Positions 1-7,934 of a stretch of DNA of 53,424 nucleotides are shown here, piece after piece. Positions within the stretch are counted from its first letter, which is position 1. Every line of letters starts with the position of its first letter. Made by a program: the position numbers and the translations under genes. The notes beneath the pieces were generated by a model, which was given only the letters and a program-made list of their open reading frames with translations, had not been told where the DNA came from and did not search any database. Origin of the DNA: JAWVFN01 sp963696625 (GTDB lineage: Bacteria; Actinomycetota; Thermoleophilia; Solirubrobacterales; 70-9); assembly GCA_963696625.1 (NCBI GenBank), contig CAVOKZ010000026.1, positions 1 through 53,424 on the forward strand, in the 5' to 3' direction.

Positions 1-605
1 CTGTCCCTCCTTCGTTCAGTTTTCATATTGCTGACGGGCCCGTGATCACAGCTCTTGAGCAGACCCCGGAAATCACCGTCGGCCTCGAATGCCATGATCG
101 TGCCGCTGCCGAAGTTGCCGACCAGCAATTGGCCGGCGTGTTTGCCGAACGTGTCCGGCGCGAGCGCGACGCCCCAGGGCGAGTTGATCTCACGCAATCG
201 ACCGCCGGCATCCGACCCGGTGGCGAAGCGGTAGAACTTTCCCGTCGTCGGGATAAAGACGTCGATCAAGCCGTGTCCGGGACCCAGGACGTCATCTTCC
301 TTCGCCGGGTCCTGTTTGGCGAAGGTCACGAAGACCATGCCGTCAATCGACTGGACGTTGAACGGCGCATAACCGGCTCGCGCGCGATGATCCGCGAACT
401 GTCCGACCACGAGCGGGGCCCCGAAGACGATGCCGACCGGGGCGGCGCTGGTCTCGGGCGCGAGCGAGGCCGCGAAGAGCACGCCGACGGCGAGGGCGGC
501 GAGCGCAATCAGCCACTGACGGCGCTCACCCTGATACGCGAGTGACCCCGCCAGCATGCCTGCGGCGATTGCAAGTCCGATGCCTTGGCAGATGGCGAAG
601 AACAC
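1..605 (-). pseudogene. TIGR03118-like propeller fragment behind a two-helix membrane segment (partial)
   Basis: On the minus strand one frame stays open from about 640 down to the window edge. From the GTG at 605 it encodes a hydrophobic segment with two likely membrane helices, then a stretch typical of TIGR03118 NHL-like propeller proteins: FADHRARAGYAPFNVQ, then VTFAKQDPAKEDDVLGPGHG, then SPWGVALAP and LLVGNFGSGTI. Only about 115 residues of that family are present. The N-terminal half of the propeller is replaced by the membrane segment, and after LLKS the reading loses family character. This looks like a remnant or chimera rather than an intact gene, but the true 3' end lies outside the window. 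No convincing ribosome binding site was seen, so the start is uncertain. Confidence 0.5.
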
Positions 606-645
606 GGTTCGGGCAGGAAAGCTAGACGATTGCCACACTAGGCCC

Positions 646-2067
646 GTGGCCGAGGAGAAGCGACAACCACGACCCAAGGAGCCCGTCACTGCTCCCCGCC
701 GGCGTGCGCATTCCCGCTCGAGCGACCTGCAGCGCTATGCAGGTCTGTTCGCCAAGCGCACCGGCGTCATGCGCTCGTCGGCGATGCGCGACCTGATGGC
801 GATCACCGCGCGGCCCGAGGTGATCTCGCTCGCCGGCGGGCTCCCCGACACTTCGACCTTCCCGCCCCAGAGCTTCGCCGCGCAGATGACCCGGATCGCC
901 CAGGAGTCCTCGGCCGAAGCGCTCCAGTACGGCCCGACCGAGGGCTTCGAGGAGACCAAGGCGTGCATCGGAGACGTGATGGCGGCAGAGGGCATGCGCG
1001 CCGACCCCGAGGACCTGATCGTCACCACCGGCGGCCAGCAGGCGATCGACCTCGTCTGCAAGACGCTGCTCGACCCCGGCGACGTGGTCATCTGCGAGGC
1101 GCCGACCTATCCGGGGGCGATCCCGACCCTCTGCAGCTACGAGGCCGACGTGATCCAGGTCGAGACCGACGACGAGGGGATGAGGGTCGAGCAGCTGCCG
1201 GAGCTGCTCGCGCAACTCGCCGCCGAAGGGCGCACGCCCAAGTTCATCTACTCGATCCCGACCTTCCAGAACCCCGCCGGGGTGACTATGTCGGAGGAGC
1301 GCCGCCGGATGCTGGTCGAGCTCGCGCGCGAGCACGAGATCCTCGTGGTCGAGGACAACCCTTACGGGCTGCTGCGCTTCGACGGCGACCCCCAGCCCTC
1401 GCTCTACGGCCTCGACGGCGGCGACTACGTAATCTACGTCGGCACCTTCTCGAAGATCCTCTCGCCCGGGATCCGCATCGGCTGGGTCGTGGCGCCGCCG
1501 CCGGTGCTGGCCAAGATCACCCTCGGCAAGCAGGCCTCCGACCTCTGCACCTCGACCCTGACCCAGTACTTCGTGCGCGAGTACTTCGCCGAGGGCAAGT
1601 GGCGCGACTACATCGCCGACCTGGTTGGGATCTACCGCCGGCGGCGCGACGTGATGGTCGAGGGACTGGCGAAGCACTTCCCCGAGGGGACGAGCTGGAC
1701 CCACCCGGCCGGCGGCCTCTTCGTCTGGGCGACACTGCCCGGCTACATCGACACGACCGACCTGCTCGCGAAGGCACTGAACGAGAACGTAGCGTTCGTT
1801 CCCGGGCGGGCCGCCTATCTCAGCGACCGCGGCGCCTCATCGATGCGCCTCAACTTCTCCGGCTCGACCGAGGAGGAGATCAAGGAGGGCATCAAGCGAA
1901 TCGGTCAAGTCGTCTCCGAGCAGGTCGATCTCTACGAGACGCTCACCACGTCGACCGACGCCTCCTCCGCTTCGCGTCCGGGGGCGTCGGAGAAGGGTTC
2001 CGGCGGGGTGGACGAGATCAGCACCGGTGAAGTTGTGCCATTGCCACCACGGGAGGAGGAGTCATGA
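646..2067 (+). CDS. PLP-dependent aminotransferase, class I/II (LysN/2-aminoadipate type)
   Basis: Fold-type I aminotransferase of the family that includes LysN and the aminotransferase domain of MocR regulators; no GntR helix-turn-helix is present. Visible features: LAGGLPD near the N-terminus, TTGGQQAIDL, NPAGVTMS, VVEDNPYG (cofactor Asp/Tyr region), GTFSKILSPGIRIGW holding the PLP-binding lysine, and SMRLNFS near the C-terminus. Start chosen at GTG 646 because upstream codons run through an intergenic-like stretch and no better start is visible. The C-terminus is unusual: after the natural end (about VDLYETL) the frame runs through a palindromic repeat (1955-1990), adding a tail with SSASRPGAS. 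The stop overlaps the next ATG (ATGA), so the pair is probably co-transcribed. Exact substrate is unknown. Confidence 0.85.
   Translation: MAEEKRQPRPKEPVTAPRRRAHSRSSDLQRYAGLFAKRTGVMRSSAMRDLMAITARPEVISLAGGLPDTSTFPPQSFAAQMTRIAQESSAEALQYGPTEGFEETKACIGDVMAAEGMRADPEDLIVTTGGQQAIDLVCKTLLDPGDVVICEAPTYPGAIPTLCSYEADVIQVETDDEGMRVEQLPELLAQLAAEGRTPKFIYSIPTFQNPAGVTMSEERRRMLVELAREHEILVVEDNPYGLLRFDGDPQPSLYGLDGGDYVIYVGTFSKILSPGIRIGWVVAPPPVLAKITLGKQASDLCTSTLTQYFVREYFAEGKWRDYIADLVGIYRRRRDVMVEGLAKHFPEGTSWTHPAGGLFVWATLPGYIDTTDLLAKALNENVAFVPGRAAYLSDRGASSMRLNFSGSTEEEIKEGIKRIGQVVSEQVDLYETLTTSTDASSASRPGASEKGSGGVDEISTGEVVPLPPREEES
1955..1990 (+). repeat. Palindromic repeat PR1
   Basis: Forward copy of the window-wide hairpin family. 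Arms CCGACGCC (1955-1962) and GGCGTCGG (1983-1990) are perfectly complementary and flank the conserved core. It lies inside the end of the aminotransferase gene and is translated. The right flank continues to GGTGGACGAGATCA, which is also found beside the copy at 35023. Confidence 0.9.
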
Positions 2068-3041
2068 AGGTCGCGGTGCTGAAGGGTGGCAAGTCGCTCG
2101 AGCGCGAGGTCTCGCTGCGCTCGGGGGCGCGGGTCGAGGACGCGCTCGGCTCGCTCGGGTACGAGATCGCCTCGATCGACGTCGGCGCCGAGCTGGTCGC
2201 CCGCTTGCGCGAGGAGCAGCCGGACGTGGCCTTCATCGCCCTCCACGGGCCCGGCGGCGAGGACGGCACGGTCCAGGAGCTGCTCGAGATCCTTGGGATC
2301 CCCTACACGGGCCCGGGCGTCGCCGCCTGCGGGCGCTGCGCCGACAAGGTCGTCGCCAAGCAGCTCTTCCGGGCATCGGGGATTCCGACCCCCGACTGGT
2401 TCGCCTTCAACTCGACCGCCTTCGGCGAGCTCGGCGCCGCCGACACCCTCGAGGAGATCGAGGAGCGCCTCGGCTTCCCGCTCGTGATCAAGCCTTCGAG
2501 CCAGGGCTCGGCCCTCGGCATCCGCTTCGCCGCCGATCGCGGTCAGGTTCCGGGGGCCCTGGTCAGCGCCTTCAGCTACGGCGACCGGGTGGTCCTCGAG
2601 CGCCACGTAGCGGGACGCGAGCTCGCGGTCAGCGTCATCGACGGCGAGCCGCTGCCGGCGGTCGAGGCGATCCCCCACGCGGACGACACCTACAGCTACG
2701 AGGCCCGCTACGAGATCGGCCGCACCGATTTCGTATGCCCCGCCGAGCTGAGCGGCGAGGAAGCCGAAAGGGTGAACGAGCTCGCCTCGCAGGCCTACTC
2801 GGGGCTCGGGTGCGCCGGGGTTGTCCGCGTCGACTTGATGTTGGGGGACGACGGTCCCGAGGTGCTCGAGGTCAACGCGGTTCCTGGGATGACCGACACG
2901 AGCCTGCTGCCGATGGCGGCCGAGGCGGCCGGGCTCGGCTTCGAGGAGCTTGTCGGCCGAGTGATCGAGCTGGCCCTGGCTTCCCGCGCGGCGGCCGGCG
3001 GGGTCGAGCGGGTCGCGGGCATGGGGCCCTGGGCGAGCTAG
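2064..3041 (+). CDS. ddl: D-alanine--D-alanine ligase family protein (first paralogue)
   Basis: ATP-grasp ligase of the Ddl family, 325 aa, expected to join two D-alanines for the peptidoglycan stem in the cytoplasm. Visible: GGKSLEREVSLRSG at the N-terminus, HGPGGEDGTVQ, the ATP-binding KPSSQGSALGI, an omega-loop-like YSYEARYE, and the metal-binding EVNAVPGMTDTSLLP near the end. Compared with the second copy at 30765 (ELNTLPGFTDTSVY), the last motif departs from the usual EVNTLPGFT, so this is the more divergent paralogue. Start ATG 2064 follows a GAGGAGGAG Shine-Dalgarno and overlaps the aminotransferase stop by 4 nt. Its stop shares the bases CTAG (3038-3041) with the convergent downstream gene. 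Confidence 0.88.
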   Translation: MKVAVLKGGKSLEREVSLRSGARVEDALGSLGYEIASIDVGAELVARLREEQPDVAFIALHGPGGEDGTVQELLEILGIPYTGPGVAACGRCADKVVAKQLFRASGIPTPDWFAFNSTAFGELGAADTLEEIEERLGFPLVIKPSSQGSALGIRFAADRGQVPGALVSAFSYGDRVVLERHVAGRELAVSVIDGEPLPAVEAIPHADDTYSYEARYEIGRTDFVCPAELSGEEAERVNELASQAYSGLGCAGVVRVDLMLGDDGPEVLEVNAVPGMTDTSLLPMAAEAAGLGFEELVGRVIELALASRAAAGGVERVAGMGPWAS

Positions 3042-3523
3042 CTGTCGCCCGAGGCGAAGTCCTCGGGAGTGACGTTGTCGAGGAAGTCCTTGAACTTCTC
3101 GACGACCTCTTCGGCGTCCTCGACCTCGGCGCCCTCGAACTCGATCGCCGACTCCTCAATGACCTCCTCGGCGGCGAAGATCGGCGCCTCGACCCGCACC
3201 GCCAGGGCCAGCGCGTCGGAGGGACGCGAGTCGATCTCGACCTCTGAGCCGTTGACCGAGATCGTGATCTGGGCGAAGAAGGTGTTGTCGCGGAGCTCGG
3301 TGACCGAGACCTTCTCGCACTTGGCGTCCATCTGGTCGAGGACCTCGGACAGCAGGTCGTGGGTCATCGGCCGCGGCGTCGAGGCGCCCTGGAGCTTCAT
3401 CAGGATCGCGGCCGCCTCGGGGTGCCCGATCCAGATCGGCAGGAACTTGTTTCCGTCGACGGTCTTCAGCAGCACGATCGGCTGCTTGCCGACCATGTCG
3501 AAGCTGACTCCGTAGATCGTCAT
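3038..3523 (-). CDS. Bifunctional nuclease (BFN/DUF151) family protein
   Basis: Protein of the BFN (DUF151) family; characterised members are nucleases or regulators. Family marks include VLLKTVDGNKFLPIWIGH, the PRPMTHDLL segment, FFAQITISVNG and IDSRPSDALALAVR, followed by an acidic C-terminus (EGAEVEDAEEVVEKF). A TTG at 3562 would also be in frame, but it lies in a TATAAT box (minus strand, 3567-3562), so the start is placed at ATG 3523, with TTG 3532 (preceded by GGAG) as an alternative. Divergent from the SRPBCC gene and convergent with ddl, sharing stop-codon bases. Confidence 0.85.
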   Translation of the reverse strand: MTIYGVSFDMVGKQPIVLLKTVDGNKFLPIWIGHPEAAAILMKLQGASTPRPMTHDLLSEVLDQMDAKCEKVSVTELRDNTFFAQITISVNGSEVEIDSRPSDALALAVRVEAPIFAAEEVIEESAIEFEGAEVEDAEEVVEKFKDFLDNVTPEDFASGDS

Positions 3524-3561
3524 TCGCTGCAAGTCGGTCTCCGGGCTCGGTTCACCGCACA

Positions 3562-3567
3562 ATTATA
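3562..3567 (-). promoter_or_regulatory. -10 box TATAAT for the BFN gene
   Basis: A perfect TATAAT on the minus strand in the gap between two divergent genes. It would place the transcript start near 3555 and give a leader of about 30 nt before ATG 3523. Confidence 0.55.
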
Positions 3568-3590
3568 GGTCTGCCCCCTCCGGGTCAGGC

Positions 3591-3596
3591 TAGGCT
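3591..3596 (+). promoter_or_regulatory. -10-like TAGGCT, 6 nt before GTG 3603
   Basis: TAGGCT lies 6 nt before the GTG of the SRPBCC gene, with no Shine-Dalgarno between. It matches the TAnnnT boxes found 5-9 nt before several other starts here, suggesting a leaderless transcript. Confidence 0.45.
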
Positions 3597-3602
3597 GGGG
3601 GC

Positions 3603-4052
3603 GTGGTCAGCTCTTCACGCCAGGCTTTCATCGACGCAACACCCGAGGAAGTCTTCGACCCGATCGCCGATCCCGACCGCCAGCCCGAGTGGTGGCCCGA
3701 CACCAAGGTCTTCGAATGCGAGGGCGAGGAGTTCGTCGAGGGCTGCAAGGTGCGCAACGTCAACGCCCGGCCCTGGCCGTTGGGCGACCTCGAGACCACC
3801 CTCGAGGTGGAGAAGCTGACGCCCGGCCACGAGGTCCACATCCGGTGCCTCGACACCGGCACCTACACCCGGGCGGTGATCACCGATGCCCAGGGCGGCG
3901 CCTTCCTCGAGTGCGAAGCCGGCAACGACCCCGAGAACATCGGCATGCGGGTGATGGACGCCACGGTCGGCAAGCGGCTGTTCGCCCGCTGGGTCGACTA
4001 CGCGGTCGACCAGATCCAGTCGGCCGCCGAAGAGAAATGCGCCGCTCAGTAG
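3603..4052 (+). CDS. SRPBCC/polyketide cyclase-like lipid-binding fold protein
   Basis: A 149-aa protein with the START-like SRPBCC pattern: an early FIDATPEEVFDPIADPDRQPEWWPD (helix-grip opening with the typical W-W-P-D), mid-strand repeats and a C-terminal helix (RLFARWVDYAVDQIQSAA). Such proteins bind hydrophobic ligands or act as cyclases or dehydratases; no specific ligand can be assigned. GTG start 3603 is supported by the TAGGCT box just upstream. It is followed 44 nt later by a lipoprotein deacetylase on the same strand. Confidence 0.7.
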   Translation: MVSSSRQAFIDATPEEVFDPIADPDRQPEWWPDTKVFECEGEEFVEGCKVRNVNARPWPLGDLETTLEVEKLTPGHEVHIRCLDTGTYTRAVITDAQGGAFLECEAGNDPENIGMRVMDATVGKRLFARWVDYAVDQIQSAAEEKCAAQ

Positions 4053-4096
4053 CTTCCCGGCTCCAGCCGGGCCGCTGGGGTGCCGATCACCTGGAT

Positions 4097-4843
4097 ATGG
4101 GCACCTTTCCTCGCCTCGGCGCCGTGACGAGCCTGCTCGCCGCCTCGCTGCTCGCCGCCTGTGGGGGCGGCGGCGGCGAGGAGCAGATCAGCCAGGCGGT
4201 AACCGAGCCGCTCGCGGATCCCTCCGGGTACGTCGCGCTGACCTACGACGACGGGCCCAACGGCGCCTCGACCGAGGAGCTGCTCGACGCGCTGCAGGCG
4301 AATCGCGCGCCGGCGACGTTCTTCGCCGTCGGGGAGCAGGCCGAGCGCTACCCCGACCTCGTCCGCCGCGAAGTCGCGGCCGGGCACGTGATCGGAAACC
4401 ACACCTGGGAGCACCCCGACCTCGTCTCGCTCGACGACGCCACGGCGAGCGAGCAGATCGAGCGGACCACGACGCTACTCGAGGGCCTGGGCGCCGACGT
4501 CCATCTCTTCCGGCCGCCCTTCGACTCCCACGATCCCCGCGTCGACGGGTTCGCCAAGGACGCGGGCCTGACCACGGCTTCCTGGACCTACGCCCGCGAC
4601 CCGCGCGACTGGGACGAGTCCTCGGGCGAGGGCAAGTCGGCGCCCGAGATCTGCTCGTTCGTCTCCGAGGAATCGCAGGCCGGCGACGTCGTCGTCCTCC
4701 ACGAGAAGTTCCCGGGAACCGTCGAGGCGACCTCGTGCATGATCGCCGGCCTCCGCGAGCGCGGCCTGGAGCCTGGCCGGGTCTTCGAAGCGGACGGACC
4801 GTCACCCCAGAACGGCGGGACCTGGATACGAGTAGCCCGGTAG
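4097..4843 (+). CDS. Polysaccharide deacetylase (NodB domain), lipoprotein
   Basis: Carbohydrate esterase family 4 protein expected to remove N-acetyl groups from cell-wall or other glycans outside the cell. The N-terminus is a lipoprotein signal ending LLAASLLAAC, followed by a Gly-rich linker. NodB motifs are present: LTYDDGP (catalytic Asp and metal Asp), HTWEHPDL (metal histidines), RPPF, DPRDWD and VVLHE. 248 aa, a normal length for a single NodB domain. Start ATG 4097 is chosen to give a compact signal peptide; the same frame is open far upstream only as an overlap of the SRPBCC gene. It ends just before a palindromic repeat and the tRNA. Confidence 0.85.
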   Translation: MGTFPRLGAVTSLLAASLLAACGGGGGEEQISQAVTEPLADPSGYVALTYDDGPNGASTEELLDALQANRAPATFFAVGEQAERYPDLVRREVAAGHVIGNHTWEHPDLVSLDDATASEQIERTTTLLEGLGADVHLFRPPFDSHDPRVDGFAKDAGLTTASWTYARDPRDWDESSGEGKSAPEICSFVSEESQAGDVVVLHEKFPGTVEATSCMIAGLRERGLEPGRVFEADGPSPQNGGTWIRVAR

Positions 4844-4852
4844 GACCTCTGC

Positions 4853-4872
4853 GGGCCATTCACGGAGAGCCC
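4853..4872 (-). repeat. Conserved flank of PR2 (GGGCTCTCC-n-TGA-n-TGGCCC)
   Basis: On the minus strand a GGGCTCTCC...TGAATGGCCC box lies next to PR2. The same box occurs next to PR4 (13370-13389) and twice next to PR6, so it is part of the longer repeat unit rather than local sequence. Confidence 0.7.
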
Positions 4873-4877
4873 GCGTC

Positions 4878-4913
4878 CCGACGGCAGCGGACGCGAAGCG
4901 GAGCAGCCGTCGG
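4878..4913 (-). repeat. Palindromic repeat PR2
   Basis: Reverse-orientation copy, with arms CCGACGGC (4878-4885) and GCCGTCGG (4906-4913) perfectly complementary. The core is the variant read on the minus strand as CTGCTCCGCTTCGCGTCCGC. It sits between the deacetylase and the 3' end of the tRNA and is not translated. Confidence 0.88.
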
Positions 4914-4922
4914 TTGATGAAG

Positions 4923-4996
<74 letters not shown>

Positions 4997-5009
4997 GCGG
5001 CGGCGCAGT

Positions 5010-5876
5010 TTAGCTTCGGCGGATTCTCTTGGCCAGGGCTTTGAGCTCGGCGAGGTCCGAGAACCGCAGCTCGGCCTTGATCTCCTTGCCCGCCGCCCGC
5101 ACCTTGACGTCGGCGCCGAGGGCCTCGCCGAGGACGTCCTCGGCCTCGGTCATCGCCGCCTTCTCGTCGGCGCCGGCGGTGCGGCGCTTGGGCATGGCCG
5201 GCTCGGCGGCCGCCTTGGCCCGGCGCTCGGTCTCGCGCACCGACCAGCCGTCCCTGGCGGCGCGGCGGGCGAGCTTGCGGCGCTCGCCCTGGTCCCGGGC
5301 GATCAGCAGCGCCCGGCCGTGACCCTCCGAGAGCTCGCCGCCGCTGAGCAGGGCGAGCGCCTCGTCGGGGAGGTCGAGGATTCGGATCAGGTTCGAGATC
5401 GCGGCGCGGCTGCGGCCGACACGGCGGCCGAGTTCCTCCTTGGAGATCCCGAGGTCGTCGACCAGCGAGGCGCAGGCGCGGGCCTCGTCCACCGGGTTGA
5501 GGTCTTCGCGGACCATGTTCTCGATCAGCGCCGCCTGCAGGCGGTCGTCGTCGGGGCTGACGCGGACCACGGCCGGCACCGACTTCAAGCCCGCCTTCTG
5601 CGCAGCGCGCCAGCGGCGCTCGCCGGCGATCAGCTCGTAGCGCTCACCGCTCGCGTCTAGCGGCCGCACGATCAGCGGCTGCAGCAGACCGGTCGATTCG
5701 ATCGAGTCGGCGAGGGCTTGGAGCGGCCCGGCCTCGAACTCCGAGCGCGGCTGCTCGGGATTCGGCTCGATCTTGCCGACGGCGAGCTCGAGCAGCTCCG
5801 GCCCGCCGGCCCCGGACTCGGGCAGGATCGCGGCGAGCCCTTTGCCCATGCCGCGCTTTTTGGTGCCGCTAGCCAA
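5010..5876 (-). CDS. parB: Chromosome partitioning protein ParB
   Basis: CTP-dependent DNA clamp that loads at parS and works with ParA in chromosome segregation. Visible: KKRGMGKGLAAILPE at the N-terminus (ParA-contacting segment), the GERRWRAAQ box of the CTP-binding domain, ENMVREDLNPVDEA, the helix-turn-helix (ELGRRVGRSRAAISNL), and a C-terminal dimerisation-like region. TTG 5876 is preferred because it gives the usual MA..KKRG start; ATG 5849 is an alternative. It overlaps the parA stop by 8 nt, an operon-like arrangement. Confidence 0.93.
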   Translation of the reverse strand: MASGTKKRGMGKGLAAILPESGAGGPELLELAVGKIEPNPEQPRSEFEAGPLQALADSIESTGLLQPLIVRPLDASGERYELIAGERRWRAAQKAGLKSVPAVVRVSPDDDRLQAALIENMVREDLNPVDEARACASLVDDLGISKEELGRRVGRSRAAISNLIRILDLPDEALALLSGGELSEGHGRALLIARDQGERRKLARRAARDGWSVRETERRAKAAAEPAMPKRRTAGADEKAAMTEAEDVLGEALGADVKVRAAGKEIKAELRFSDLAELKALAKRIRRS

Positions 5877-6624
5877 GGGAGACGAGCTCCTCGGCGAGCG
5901 CCTTGTAGGCCCTCGAGCCGGGCGACTCGGGGTCGTGGTCGGTGACCGGCTCGCCGTAGCTCGGCGCCTCGGCGACCCGGATCGAGCGCGGGATCACGGT
6001 CTCGAAGACGCGGCCGGGGAAGTGCTCGCGCAGCTCGCGCTCGACGTCCTGGGCGAGACGGGTGCGCTCGTCGTGCATCGTGATCACCGCGCCGGCGAGC
6101 TCGAGCCCCGGATTGAGCTCGCGCCGGATCAGCTTCAGCGTGTCGAGGAACTGGACCAGCCCTTCGAGCGCCAGGTACTCGGCCTGGACCGGGACGATGA
6201 CGCTGTCGGCCGCGACCAGGGCGTTGACGGTCACCGGGCCGAGCGAGGGCGGGCAGTCGAGCAGGGTGCAGGCAAAGCGCTCGCGGACGGGGCCGAGACC
6301 CTCCGAGAGCCTCGTCTCGAAACCCTCGATCCGCGGCAGCTCGACCGAGGCCCCGGCGAGGTCCTCGTTGGCGGGCACGCACCAGAGGTTGTCGGGCCCC
6401 GCGGGGATCGCCGACTCGGCGACCGAGGTCTCGCCGGTGAGGCAATCGTAGGAGGACGGGCGCAGGTTCTTGGCGAGGCCGAGGGCGATCGTCGCGTTCG
6501 ACTGCGCGTCGAGGTCGACGACAAGGGTCTGGCGGCCGGAGGCGGCGACGCAGGCGCCCATGTTGACCGCGGTTGTGGTCTTGCCCACGCCGCCCTTTTG
6601 GTTGGCGACGGCAAAAACGGTCAT
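5869..6624 (-). CDS. parA: Chromosome partitioning ATPase ParA/Soj
   Basis: Deviant Walker ATPase that drives origin segregation with ParB. Visible: the deviant Walker A KGGVGKTTTAVN, DLDAQSNATIALG, the Walker B-like LLDCPPSLGPVTVNAL and PVQAEYLALEGL. 251 aa, normal for chromosomal ParA. ATG at 6624 directly follows the arm of a long hairpin (6626-6684) and has no Shine-Dalgarno, so initiation may depend on that structure or on a leaderless transcript. Downstream parB overlaps it. Confidence 0.95.
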   Translation of the reverse strand: MTVFAVANQKGGVGKTTTAVNMGACVAASGRQTLVVDLDAQSNATIALGLAKNLRPSSYDCLTGETSVAESAIPAGPDNLWCVPANEDLAGASVELPRIEGFETRLSEGLGPVRERFACTLLDCPPSLGPVTVNALVAADSVIVPVQAEYLALEGLVQFLDTLKLIRRELNPGLELAGAVITMHDERTRLAQDVERELREHFPGRVFETVIPRSIRVAEAPSYGEPVTDHDPESPGSRAYKALAEELVSLG

Positions 6625-6625
6625 T

Positions 6626-6684
6626 GGTCGCTGGTCGCTGGTCGCTTGAGGAGACAGGTTTCTAGCGGCCAGCGGCCAGCGACC
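6626..6684 (-). promoter_or_regulatory. Long inverted repeat abutting the parA start
   Basis: Two 21-nt arms (6626-6646 and 6664-6684), each made of three tandem 7-mers of the type GGTCGCT/AGCGACC, face each other across a 17-nt loop. They pair at 19 of 21 positions, with the other two compatible with G-U pairing in one strand. The arm ends 1 nt before the parA ATG and covers the place where a Shine-Dalgarno would be. It could be a translational control element or a protein-binding site. Confidence 0.6.
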
Positions 6685-6733
6685 GGCGACCTGTTGTTCG
6701 TTTGGTTCGGTTTCGACCTGTTCATTAGTTCGC

Positions 6734-7417
6734 CTACTTATCTTTTCCTTCGGACCCGAACGGCCGCTTCTTCGCCATCCCGGGGCGGCGCGGCAGACCG
6801 TCGGGCGTGGGCCCATTCTTGCGGAGCAGGTGGATGTGCCGATGGCGGGAGCCGGCGTAGGGGCCGACGGCGACGATTTCGACCGGCTCGATCGCGAGCC
6901 GGTCGGCGGCCCGCTCCATCTCCGCCTCCTCCTCGGCGTCGCGCCGGCCCTTCCAGCAGACGAGGTGCCCGCCGGCGCTGAGCAGCGGGGACGCCAGCTC
7001 GGCCAGCGTCGCCAGCCTGCCGACGGCGCGGGCGGTGACCGCGTCGTAGGCCTCGCGGCCCTCCCCCGCCGCCAGCGTCTCGGCGCGCTCGCAGACGGCC
7101 CGGGCATTTTTGAGCCCGAGCTCTGCGATCGCCTCGGAGATGAACTCGCACTTGCGCGAGACCGACTCGACCAGGTCGACCCGGGCCGCGGGGATCTCGG
7201 CGGCGAGCACCAGCCCCGGCAGCCCGGCGCCGGAGCCGATGTCGGCGATCCGCCTCGCGTCGCGCAGACCGCCGGGGTCGATGCCGCTCAGCGAATCGGC
7301 GATGTGGACCTTGCGGGCCTCGCCGGGGTCGGAGACGGAGGTCGGAGCGCGCCCGCTGCTGAGCAGCTCGACGAGGCGCTCTAGTGCGGAGTCCACAGAC
7401 GCCGCACTGTCGGTCAA
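6734..7417 (-). CDS. rsmG: 16S rRNA (guanine527-N7)-methyltransferase RsmG/GidB
   Basis: SAM-dependent methyltransferase that modifies G527 of 16S rRNA. Visible: SLSGIDPGG, the SAM-binding IADIGSGAGLPGLVLA, VDLVESVSRKCEFI, TARAVGRLATLAELASPLL, and a basic C-terminal tail. 227 aa, usual length. TTG start at 7417 overlaps the upstream jag stop (TTGA). It sits between jag and parA, the common rpmH-to-parA order near origins. Confidence 0.93.
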   Translation of the reverse strand: MTDSAASVDSALERLVELLSSGRAPTSVSDPGEARKVHIADSLSGIDPGGLRDARRIADIGSGAGLPGLVLAAEIPAARVDLVESVSRKCEFISEAIAELGLKNARAVCERAETLAAGEGREAYDAVTARAVGRLATLAELASPLLSAGGHLVCWKGRRDAEEEAEMERAADRLAIEPVEIVAVGPYAGSRHRHIHLLRKNGPTPDGLPRRPGMAKKRPFGSEGKDK

Positions 7418-7896
7418 TCGGTGAGCAACGGTGCGACGACGACGAAGCGGTGCGGCTCGTCGCCCTCGCTGTAGGTCTCGACCCCCGACCGGTCGCGCAG
7501 GTACTCGTGGATCACGCGACGCTCGGCGGCGCTCATCGGCTCGAGCTCAATCGGGCGGTCGCCCTGCAGCGCCTCCTCGGTGACGCGGTCGGCGCGGTGC
7601 TCGAGCGCCTCGCGGCGCCGCTCGCGGTAGCCCGCGGCGTCGACGATCACCCGCTTGCGCTCCTTGTAGCCCTGGTGAGCGGCCTGAAAGCAGAGCAGTT
7701 GAACGGCGTCGATTGTCTGGCCGTGACGGCCTATCAGCAAGCCGAGGTCCTCGCCCTCGATCGAGCCGGTGATCGTCTCCTCGTCCTCTGAGACCTCGAC
7801 CTCGCCGTCGAGGCCGAGGCCGTCGAGCACCTGCTCGAGCAGGACCTTGACCCGGTCGGCAGGGGCGTCGGGCAGCTCTGTCTGCGGATCGACCAC
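7414..7896 (-). CDS. jag: Jag/KhpB-type KH and R3H RNA-binding protein
   Basis: RNA-binding protein with a KH domain (GLLIGRHGQTIDAVQLL) followed by an R3H domain (the ERRVIHEYLRD region) and ending RFVVVAPLLTD. It lies directly after yidC, as is usual. Start GTG 7896 (160 aa) is chosen because a TACACT box lies exactly 7 nt upstream, the spacing seen at other probable leaderless starts in the window. The long frame further upstream is the yidC antiframe. The usual N-terminal Jag-N domain is absent, as in many actinobacterial homologues. Confidence 0.9.
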   Translation of the reverse strand: MVDPQTELPDAPADRVKVLLEQVLDGLGLDGEVEVSEDEETITGSIEGEDLGLLIGRHGQTIDAVQLLCFQAAHQGYKERKRVIVDAAGYRERRREALEHRADRVTEEALQGDRPIELEPMSAAERRVIHEYLRDRSGVETYSEGDEPHRFVVVAPLLTD

Positions 7897-7903
7897 GGCG
7901 CGC

Positions 7904-7909
7904 AGTGTA
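7904..7909 (-). promoter_or_regulatory. -10-like TACACT, 7 nt before jag GTG
   Basis: TACACT on the minus strand, 7 nt before GTG 7896, in the 38-nt gap between yidC and jag. It suggests an internal leaderless promoter. Confidence 0.45.
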
Positions 7910-7934
7910 TGCAGCGGGCTATCGATGCAGCGCG

